A stretch of 8,625 nucleotides of DNA from Crateriforma sp964453205 (lineage in GTDB: Bacteria > Planctomycetota > Planctomycetia > Pirellulales > Pirellulaceae). A program made the position numbers and the translations under genes. Positions 1 through 5,796 of the stretch are shown piece by piece. A model generated the notes under the pieces. The model was not told the origin of the DNA. It saw only the letters and a list, made by a program, of their open reading frames with translations, and did no database searches. The stretch spans positions 1 through 8,625 of the forward strand of contig CAYVRC010000218.1 of NCBI GenBank assembly GCA_964453205.1. Reading direction: 5' to 3'. Every line of letters starts with the position of its first letter. Within the stretch, counting starts at the first letter, position 1.

Positions 1-517
1 AACTACGTTTCAAACCATCGGTCGATTTCCAATTCCCGCTGAACCAGCACAGTCCAGAAGAATCCCCCACCTCCGCACCATAGATGGTCAAAACGCTTGC
101 GCTAGGTATTCCCCCAATCGATGGACGACGGCAAGGACGTGCTGCCAAAGATGACGTCGGTCTCTCCGGCTTCCTCGCGAAGATTGCCGACCGAGTCGGC
201 CCATCGTGACGCGACGATGAGATCCGCAAGCCCGTCACCGTTGCGGTCTCCCCCTTCGGCTCCTCGGATCGCATTATCCTGCGGAGCGGCGCCGAAGATC
301 GTGACGCCCAAGGATCCAAGATTGCCCAGATCGACCGAACTGGGTAGCGAGGTTCCGCCAAGTTCATGTCCCCTATAGCCGTCACGAAGACGCCGGCCTG
401 ATCGCCTGTTTCGGCACCGTAGAACGTCGAACCTTCGCTTGCCAACACCGAGGCAAGGTCCACGACGGCCAGCAGTCGTCTTTGCTCCATGCTCTCCAAC
501 GCAAGCTTTCGTCGCCG
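1..517 (-). pseudogene. Degraded FG-GAP (integrin-alpha-like) repeat surface protein, N-terminal part
   Basis: Reading leftward, the frame from about 517 gives RKLALESMEQRRLLAVVD and then a YGAETGDQAG unit ending at GDMN near 374. Homology then jumps frame: GGTSLPSSVDLGNLG, an IFGAAPQDNA unit, and a calcium-loop motif D-R-N-G-D-G-L-A-D at about 222-248. A second TSLPSSIDWGNT copy follows about 213 nt after the first. That frame stops at a TAG at 102-104, but the repeat continues in another frame as LTIYGAEVGDSSG (about 50-90). So there is one internal deletion/frameshift near 374 and another frameshift near 104. The LES-x-EQRRLLA start resembles the LEPR-XLL N-terminal domain of exported planctomycete proteins. 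FG-GAP repeats form calcium-binding beta-propeller blades on cell-surface proteins. No clean start codon leads into the homologous frame; a TGA lies at 521-523. The gene continues beyond the left edge. The family call is firm and the pseudogene status likely, barring sequencing errors. Confidence 0.75.
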
Positions 518-881
518 ATGTCAATTTTTCTTGACGTTGCGTCCGGTCACCGCGTTTGCCGCGCAAGCGTTAGGATGACGCCGAAATGCTCGTGGGAGCT
601 TGAAGCAGGGGACTGATGATGCGGTCATGAATGGCTTTCGTTAGACGCAAGGACCCACCCGGCTCGGATCATAATCGGGTGGAAGACTAGAGATCGGTGT
701 GGTTGAGACCCACCACCAAAGCCGCGAAGTGTCACACCCCCGGACCGAAAATTTCGGAAACTCGTCCCAATACAAGCGAACACATGGGCCTATCCGTCAA
801 CGGCCGGGGCGTTGATCTGGGAGTTCCCAAGTTTTCTCACGTTTTCCGGTCCACCGTCGCAGCCGTTTTCGGCTTTAACCT
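518..881. other. Gene-free stretch between two pseudogenes
   Basis: I see no convincing coding sequence here. The open frame at 697-906 (+) has no recognisable domain and an atypical composition. The only structures are a 7-bp inverted repeat, CCACCCG at 655-661 and CGGGTGG at 676-682, with a 14-nt loop, and a small palindrome CCGAAA-A-TTTCGG at 745-757. Neither has a T-tract or a matching terminal repeat, so no terminator or insertion-sequence end is called. Confidence 0.5.
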
Positions 882-1310
882 ATGCATCGTTGTGAACACC
901 AAGTGAGAAATCATCGCATGATGGGCGAAACCGAAAAATTGCCGGAACGATTCAAGGCCGGCGAACATCGGGTACGGGGAAAGCTGCTGGAGCGAAAACG
1001 CAATTTCTTACGACCTTTCGTCGATCTGCGACTGGACTCGTATTTGAGAGCCAGGGTCGATCCGTCGGATGTCGTTCAAGAAACGCCGATGGTGGCCGGT
1101 GAGAGAATCCACGAGTTCGTCGAGCGATACCCGGCGATTGCCAGCGACATTCGCTGCGTGTTGCCTGCGTTGGCTCAAGTCACACCGTCGGTCGAGGGTT
1201 CGCCCAACGCTGCGTCCTTGAACCCGGGAATCGTCGGCGGAGAATTTGGCGACTTTCGTGTCTTGAGGGAAATCGGCCGCGGGGGCATGGGAGTGGTCTA
1301 CCAAGCGTAG
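882..1310 (+). pseudogene. Chimeric relic: ECF sigma factor start fused in frame to Ser/Thr protein kinase start
   Basis: This 142-codon frame has two unrelated halves. Residues 14-68 (M14 at 921 is a likelier start than 882) contain a planctomycete ECF sigma region-2 start: LLERKRNFLRPFVDLRLD, then ARVDPSDVVQET, ending near 1085. From about residue 70 (1089) the sequence is the N-terminus of a planctomycete Hanks-type kinase: ERIHEFVERYPAIASDIR, LPAL, a linker, then GDFRVLREIGRGGMGVVYQA, which includes the ATP-binding G-x-G-x-x-G loop. A TAG at 1308-1310 follows, and the next codons still read QLS, as in the usual VY-x-A-EQLS of intact kinases. That suggests GAG became TAG. Sigma regions 2-4 are missing and the kinase lacks everything after the P-loop, including the VAIK lysine, HRD and DFG. 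ECF genes next to kinase genes are known in planctomycetes, so a deletion probably collapsed such a pair. A short product could still be made, but neither activity is possible. Confidence 0.8.
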
Positions 1311-1861
1311 CAACTTTCGCGAGCACAAGCCGATTTTGACGAAACCCGCAAACTGGGCCGACGTCGGACGAAAATGGGTGATCCGTAGTCAAACCGTTGC
1401 GGCCTTGCTGGTGCTTTTCGCCGTGTTGTCGATGATCGGCTTGGCGATCAGCACGGCGCTGGTCACTCGGCAAAGGAATGCCGCTCTGAATGCCGGCGAA
1501 TCCGAGCGGAATCAGAGGCAAATCGCAGATCAAGCGACCGGAGAAGCGCGGCAGCAAACCCTGCGTGTCGAAGCAAGCTTACGAGCCGCATGCGAGGACG
1601 TGGACACTTACTTTACGAAAGTCTCCGAAGAAAGAGGACTTTCCGCCTTCATTCGGATGGAAAATCTGGTGGTTCCGCACGATCGCATTGCACCAAACGG
1701 GGCAGGCACAAGAAACCCAAGATCTGTTCGACACGTTGTCGAATCAACCGATGCAAACGGACGCGCCGGAGGAGAAATGGATGAAGCTCCGCGATCGAGA
1801 GGCGGAATTCCTGGGTATCGCTAGCCCCGGTGAAGCAGCTTCGATAGCGGAAGCTCGCTGA
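1311..1861 (+). pseudogene. Relic of the same Ser/Thr kinase: juxtamembrane, TM segment and C-terminal tail in shifted frames
   Basis: Just after the TAG, another frame gives FREHKPILTKPANWADVGRK (about 1316-1375). It resembles the proline-rich stretch after the kinase domain in planctomycete kinases. One TM helix follows (about 1390-1464, AALLVLFAVLSMIGLAIS), then a charged RQRNAAL linker, a probable coiled coil, and the family motif VDTYFTKVSEER ending near 1638. The similarity then switches to a third frame: WWFRTIALHQTGQAQETQDL to EAEFLGI (about 1664-1822). This matches the end of these kinases, where WFFLAMAHHQLGQ-like TPR sequence is usual. That frame stops at a TGA at 1859-1861. The catalytic domain (about 250 residues) and the sensor region between TM and tail have been deleted. 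Together with the preceding entry, homologous segments lie in all three frames, so this is a dead gene. The family assignment rests on recalled motifs, not an alignment. Confidence 0.8.
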
Positions 1862-1897
1862 GCTGCCTCGTCAAAAAAATCGGCTCGTGGCACGTCG

Positions 1898-3376
1898 TCA
1901 GTTTGCAGTGGACGATCGCGGCCCCAAATTTTTTGACTCATCGGCGGTTAGCTGTTGATACTCCGCCCACTTTTCGTCGTCGCCCAGTCGGCGAAGATTT
2001 TCGGCCAAGATCACGTTGTCGGCGGTGCGGAGCAGGCGTTCGTACTTGACGATTTTGTTTCGCGGACCGGCTTCGGCTTGTTTATCATCGGCCAGCTTTC
2101 GGTAACGACCGTAATCCGGATGACGCCGAACGACTCGCAAGAATTCGTCTTGCCGATCGGTCAGCAACGAAACGGACAGCGGATTCAAGACGTTCGCCAG
2201 CGGCGGCCAGCGGTTCAGAAGGTCTTTGGCGATCTCGCGCCGCAGCCGGCTCGCCGGATCGTTTCGCCGGGAAGATCGGCGACGACGTGGTCGACTTTCT
2301 TGATATGCGGTTTCCAAGCGATCCGAGCCCGACAGGTTCAGTTGCTCGGACAGGCCTTCCAAGACGGCCCGCTGCGACGGCGACGCGAGTTCCAAAACGG
2401 TTTCATAGGACTCGTCATCGCCCAACAAGTTCGTTTCGCCTTTCTCACGAAAGCGACTGTGGACGGTCAAGTATTCACCCGAGGTGATGACCGGTAAATC
2501 GATCGTATCGGCGGACAAGATCGTGTACGCATGGGCTTCGGCGATCGAAATGCGACCGTCCCCGTCATGGTCGGGCAAGGCGATGGTGTTTCCGGTGCGA
2601 TCTTTTCCCAACACCGCCGCCAGAAAATAGGTGCTGTATTCGGCGTAGTTGGCTTCGTCCACGTCGGGCGTGCAGCCGGCCGCCGGGCGATCGTGAACGG
2701 TGGCGAAAACGCCGACGCGACGTTGTCGTGATAAGCCCCGTTCAGGGTCGCCTTGATCAAAAATCAGTCTCGCGAAGCCGCCCGAATAACACTGCACCAT
2801 CACCAAGACGACTTCGATGTCTTGGGGCAAGCGATCCAGCATGTCGGAGAATTCCGTCATGCGAATGAAGGTGGTCCCCCACGCCGCGATCGTCGTGTCG
2901 TGTTCGTTCCCGCGACGTTGGCTTTCGTTGCCGTGCGCCGTCACGTAGACGATCAAACGGTCACCCGGCTTCATCGATTGCCCCGTCGTGTCGAACCAAC
3001 GCCGAACGTTGGTCGCCGTCGCCGCGCCTCGGACGTTCGGGATTTGGTGATTGCGGTACGACAAGCCCAGGTCGTCATCGTCGCCGAAAAATTCGGCCAT
3101 CAGCCGGTTCACTTCGGGGACGGCGGATCGATCCATGACTTGCAAGTCCGCCGCGGGGTCGTCACCGTCGGCAAAATAGATGTCGTTGCGTACCGGGGAG
3201 AGTCCGATTTCCTGAATCGTTCGCTGAAACAGCAAGACATTTTTTTCCAAGGACGCCTGATTGCCTTCGGCGGCATAGCCGCCACCGATCGTCAGCACGA
3301 AATCGCCGGCGGGCAACGTCAAGCCGCTCGGCAACAAAACGATGCCGAACAAAAGACGGGTCAAAAGGGAATTCAT
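1898..3376 (-). CDS. Exported caspase-fold (clan CD, C13/legumain-like) cysteine peptidase with EF-hand loop
   Basis: The frame is open from 3472, but the ATG at 3376 is preferred because it begins directly with a signal peptide (MNSLLTRLLFGIVLLPSGLT, likely cleaved near LPAG-DF). That gives 492 residues. Residues 25-250 look like a caspase fold: strand FVLTIGGG, then LIVYVTAHGN with His148, then VVLVMVQCYSGGF with Cys196. This is the His-Gly and Cys pairing of clan CD peptidases. The stretch at 223-252 (FATVHDRPAAGC, then YSTYFLAAVLG) resembles the substrate-pocket region of C13-type enzymes. Residues 269-280 (DHDGDGRISIAE) form a complete 12-residue EF-hand loop, suggesting calcium binding. 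An Arg/Ser-rich basic linker at 361-380 leads to a charged, probably helical C-terminal tail of unknown role. It is transcribed divergently from the sulfatase. Cleavage specificity and substrate cannot be read from the sequence. The fold is inferred from motifs. A catalytically active peptidase is likely, as both dyad residues are present. Confidence 0.8.
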   Translation of the reverse strand: MNSLLTRLLFGIVLLPSGLTLPAGDFVLTIGGGYAAEGNQASLEKNVLLFQRTIQEIGLSPVRNDIYFADGDDPAADLQVMDRSAVPEVNRLMAEFFGDDDDLGLSYRNHQIPNVRGAATATNVRRWFDTTGQSMKPGDRLIVYVTAHGNESQRRGNEHDTTIAAWGTTFIRMTEFSDMLDRLPQDIEVVLVMVQCYSGGFARLIFDQGDPERGLSRQRRVGVFATVHDRPAAGCTPDVDEANYAEYSTYFLAAVLGKDRTGNTIALPDHDGDGRISIAEAHAYTILSADTIDLPVITSGEYLTVHSRFREKGETNLLGDDESYETVLELASPSQRAVLEGLSEQLNLSGSDRLETAYQESRPRRRRSSRRNDPASRLRREIAKDLLNRWPPLANVLNPLSVSLLTDRQDEFLRVVRRHPDYGRYRKLADDKQAEAGPRNKIVKYERLLRTADNVILAENLRRLGDDEKWAEYQQLTADESKNLGPRSSTAN

Positions 3377-3505
3377 CGGAACAACTTGGGGCTGGAACCA
3401 TGGGTCGACGGCGGCGGCGTCACTGCCGCTGTATGATGTTAACCCCGAAGACCCGTCCGAGGTTCGAACCAAGCATCGCCTGACGCAAAGAGCGAAATCG
3501 GCACC

Positions 3506-5047
3506 ATGACCAGCTTTGTGAATTCATCCGTCGCGTCGCCGACGCGTTTGTTTTTTTTCTTCGCGACGGCGTGGTCCGTTGTCTCGCTACCCACGTCCGG
3601 TTTCACCCAATCGCCCGGTCGCCAACGGCCCAATCTGGTGTTCTTGATGGCCGACGATCAGTGCACCTATTCGATGGGTTGCTACGACACCCCGGGGGCC
3701 GACACGCCGAACTTGGACCGACTGGCTGCCGACGGCATGATCTTCGATCGTCACTACGTCACGACGGCGATCTGCATGGCCAGTCGTGCCACCGTGATGA
3801 CGGGAAAACACGAATTCAAGACCGGGTGCAATTTCGAACACGGCCCGCTGCTGCGGACCGACTGGCAACAGTCGTACCCGGTGTTGCTACGCAAGGCGGG
3901 CTACCGAACCGCGTTCGCCGGTAAATTCGGTTTCGAAGTCGCGGAGGTTTCGCCGGACGGTACGGCCGCCGGAAAAGGTGACTTGCCCACAGACGATTTC
4001 GATGTCTGGGGCGGCGGGCCCGGACAGACGTCTTACGACACCGCAAAGAATCCTTCGATGAAAAAGTACGCGGAGGAATATCCGCATTCGACGCGGTCTT
4101 ACGGTGCTTTCGGATGTGACTTCATCAAGTCTTCGGCCCAAGGTCGGCAACCGTTCTGCTTGTCGATCAGTTTCAAAGCACCGCATCACCCCGTCACGCC
4201 CGATCCGCTCGATGATGATGTCTATGCCGGTGCCGCGTTCACCAAGCCGGCCAATTTCGGCCGTGACTACGGGACGCACTTTGCGCCGCAAAGCCGCCAA
4301 GGTCGCCAGTACGAACGCTTTCATTCGTGGCACTACAGCGACGACTACGACGGCGTGATGGCCAAGTACTACCAACAGATCTACGCGATCGATGTCGCCG
4401 TCGGAATGATCCGCGATGCGATCCGCGAAGCGGGCGTGTCCGACGACACGGTGATCGTTTACACCTCCGACAACGGTTTCATGTGCGGCTCGCACGGTTA
4501 CGGTTCCAAAGTCCTGCCGTACGAAGAATCCTCGCGTGTTCCGCTGATCGTCTTCGACCCGAGGCGTTGGCCCGAACGGTCCACGACCGAGCCACGTCCC
4601 ATCCGACGGTGCGACGCCTTGACCGGGAACGTCGACATCGCGGTGACTTTGTTGTCACTGGCGGGTGTTCAGGTCCCCGCGGATGTCGATGGACGAGACT
4701 TGAGCCCCTTGCTGGACGATCCGGCCGGATCCGGCCATGGGTCGCTGCCGCTGATCAACGTCTGGGGTCCCGAACCGGTCCACAGCTTGGCGGTGGTCAC
4801 CGACCGCTGGAAATTCATCCGCTGGCCGTATCAGGTGGGCGAATTCGAGGCGACCGAGGAGCTGTACGATCTGCGAGCAGACCCGTTGGAGCGGACGAAT
4901 TTGGCCGTCGCCCCGTCCCACCGACGGGAGCTATCGGAGATGCGCTCGCTGTACGACCAATGGGTGAACACATGGTCAACCCAGGGGGTTCGCAGGCACC
5001 GGTACCCGCAGCACGCGTCGTTTTTCGAGCGGCCCGAGGGGCGGTGA
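3506..5047 (+). CDS. Secreted type I (formylglycine) sulfatase, arylsulfatase A family
   Basis: This 513-aa sulfatase is probably exported; residues 13-34 are hydrophobic (RLFFFFATAWSVVSL) and serve as a signal peptide. Type I sulfatases hydrolyse sulfate esters using a formylglycine made from an active-site Cys. The landmarks are in order: PNLVFLMADDQ (metal ligands D50, D51), TPNLDRLAADG, ICMASRATVMTGK with Cys90 as the formylglycine precursor and Arg94, AGKFG (Lys140), FKAPHHP (H227/H228), VYTSDNGF with the metal ligands D322/N323, K335, and YEESSRVPLIVF. A typical C-terminal subdomain follows, with ELYDLRADPLERTNLA. Length is normal. Two deviations stand out: CMASR instead of C-x-P-S-R, and GKFGF where many sulfatases have GKWHLG. 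Both are compatible with a planctomycete subfamily. No glycan-degradation genes are adjacent, so the substrate (probably a sulfated polysaccharide) is unknown. It is divergent from the peptidase, with about 130 bp between their starts. No strong Shine-Dalgarno sequence is visible. Confidence 0.92.
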   Translation: MTSFVNSSVASPTRLFFFFATAWSVVSLPTSGFTQSPGRQRPNLVFLMADDQCTYSMGCYDTPGADTPNLDRLAADGMIFDRHYVTTAICMASRATVMTGKHEFKTGCNFEHGPLLRTDWQQSYPVLLRKAGYRTAFAGKFGFEVAEVSPDGTAAGKGDLPTDDFDVWGGGPGQTSYDTAKNPSMKKYAEEYPHSTRSYGAFGCDFIKSSAQGRQPFCLSISFKAPHHPVTPDPLDDDVYAGAAFTKPANFGRDYGTHFAPQSRQGRQYERFHSWHYSDDYDGVMAKYYQQIYAIDVAVGMIRDAIREAGVSDDTVIVYTSDNGFMCGSHGYGSKVLPYEESSRVPLIVFDPRRWPERSTTEPRPIRRCDALTGNVDIAVTLLSLAGVQVPADVDGRDLSPLLDDPAGSGHGSLPLINVWGPEPVHSLAVVTDRWKFIRWPYQVGEFEATEELYDLRADPLERTNLAVAPSHRRELSEMRSLYDQWVNTWSTQGVRRHRYPQHASFFERPEGR

Positions 5048-5207
5048 GGGGAGTCCGCGAGCCGCCGATCCGCTTGGGAGAGTTTGAGGATTTCGAAATT
5101 TTTCGCCATTGACTGACCTGCGACAAAGCGTGACAGTTGGGGTCAGTTTGGTACCACACCCGACGTAGTTTTTCTGGTTCGGACCGTTTTCTTTCCAGTC
5201 GCTCGCC
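5048..5207. other. Sulfatase to RRM-gene intergenic region, upstream part
   Basis: No gene is supported here. An in-frame extension of the RRM frame back to 5137 exists but has no conserved sequence. A promoter for the RRM gene should lie here or just downstream. TTGACT at 5109-5114 resembles a -35 box, but no good -10 box follows at the right spacing. No intrinsic terminator is seen behind the sulfatase. Confidence 0.4.
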
Positions 5208-5229
5208 GGGCGAAAGAGGGCTTTCGCCT
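5208..5229 (+). promoter_or_regulatory. Perfect hairpin in the leader of the RRM-protein gene
   Basis: GGCGAAAG (5209-5216), loop AGGG (5217-5220) and CTTTCGCC (5221-5228) form a perfect 8-bp stem with a tetraloop, extended by a possible G-U pair at 5208/5229. It ends about 30 nt before the GTG start. No T-tract follows, so it is not a standard terminator. It could be a stabilising or regulatory leader element, for instance for autoregulation by the RNA-binding product. That role is inference. Confidence 0.5.
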
Positions 5230-5259
5230 CTGTTGGTGCCGGTTCGTAGGGTTAGTTTT

Positions 5260-5646
5260 GTGACGAATATTTATGTGGGGAACTTGGCGTTCTCAGCGAC
5301 CGATGACGACTTGCGTGGTGCTTTCGAGGCCTACGGCCAAGTCGACACGGTGAACATCATCATGGATCGGGAAACTGGACGGTCTCGAGGTTTTGCGTTT
5401 GTCGAAATGACAGACGCGGACGGTGCGAAGGAAGCCATCGAGAATCTCAACGGCGCGGCGATCGCCGGTCGGAACGTGACGGTCAACGAAGCACGACCTC
5501 GTGCCCCCCGCAGCGGCGGCGGCGGTGGTGGAGGCGGCGGTCGAGGCGGCTGCGGCGGTGGCGGCGGCGGTGGTGGCCGCGGCGGCTACGGCGGCGGCGG
5601 TGGTTACGGCGGCGGAGGAGGAGGCCGAGGCGGCGATCGTTACTGA
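5260..5646 (+). CDS. RRM-domain RNA-binding protein with glycine-rich tail
   Basis: This is a small single-RRM protein of the bacterial Rbp type, which binds single-stranded RNA. The GTG at 5260 is chosen as start because the product then begins VTNIYVGNL, as in other bacterial RRM proteins, giving 128 residues. The frame is open back to 5137, but that part shows no similarity. The RRM spans residues 3-78: RNP2 is IYVGNL (4-9), RNP1 is RGFAFVEM (43-50) with the aromatics F45 and F47, and the domain ends with the NVTVNEARPR strand. Residues 86-125 are almost entirely Gly with Arg, Tyr and one Cys (GRGGYGGGG-type), resembling the RGG-like tails of cyanobacterial and plant glycine-rich RNA-binding proteins. 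Such tails assist RNA contact and may promote condensation. In cyanobacteria such proteins are often cold-responsive; whether this one is cannot be told here. A leader hairpin precedes it and an intrinsic terminator follows, indicating a monocistronic unit. Confidence 0.93.
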   Translation: MTNIYVGNLAFSATDDDLRGAFEAYGQVDTVNIIMDRETGRSRGFAFVEMTDADGAKEAIENLNGAAIAGRNVTVNEARPRAPRSGGGGGGGGGRGGCGGGGGGGGRGGYGGGGGYGGGGGGRGGDRY

Positions 5647-5741
5647 ACATCCTTCCCGGGGCATGCCTAACTGTCCCGCTTGAAGTCGGTTCGTGTTCGA
5701 TTTTTTCCGGACAGGGAAACAGTCGAAACGTCAACATCCAC

Positions 5742-5780
5742 GGGGGAGACGACCGAGTCGGTCGCCTCCCCCTTTTTTTT
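5742..5780 (+). terminator. Intrinsic terminator of the RRM gene
   Basis: GGGGGAG (5742-5748) pairs with CTCCCCC (5766-5772), and CGACCG (5750-5755) pairs with CGGTCG (5759-5764). There is one A/C mismatch and a 3-nt loop. Eight T residues follow at 5773-5780. This is a strong rho-independent terminator on the plus strand, about 95 bp after the RRM stop codon. It shields the convergent lipid-synthesis gene, whose stop is at 5797. No T-tract exists for the opposite direction. Confidence 0.92.
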
Positions 5781-5796
5781 CGGCGTGTGAACCCAC

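Noticed and set aside
655..682. Inverted repeat CCACCCG/CGGGTGG considered as an insertion-sequence end or terminator
   Set aside because: No T-tract, no transposase relic and no second terminal copy is visible.
697..906. 69-codon plus-strand frame in the gap between the pseudogenes
   Set aside because: No conserved sequence, ribosome binding site or domain, in a region of decaying DNA.
1835..1866. GCAGCT/AGCTGC inverted repeat with a nearby A/T run, considered as a terminator for the peptidase gene
   Set aside because: For the minus strand the T-run precedes the stem instead of following it, and on the plus strand an A-run follows, so neither direction fits an intrinsic terminator.
2753..3436. 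Plus-strand open frame of 227 codons, and another at 1955-2497
   Set aside because: Both are antisense to the caspase-fold peptidase gene and have no recognisable motifs.
3377..3472. Upstream extension of the peptidase to 3472
   Set aside because: The extra 32 residues are not hydrophobic and would bury the signal peptide that starts at 3376.
4327..5112. Plus-strand open frame of 261 codons overlapping the sulfatase
   Set aside because: The Arg-rich translation is typical of a frame-shifted shadow. The sulfatase frame contains all catalytic motifs through the same stretch.
5109..5137. TTGACT considered as a -35 box for the RRM gene
   Set aside because: No TATAAT-like hexamer lies 16-18 nt downstream.
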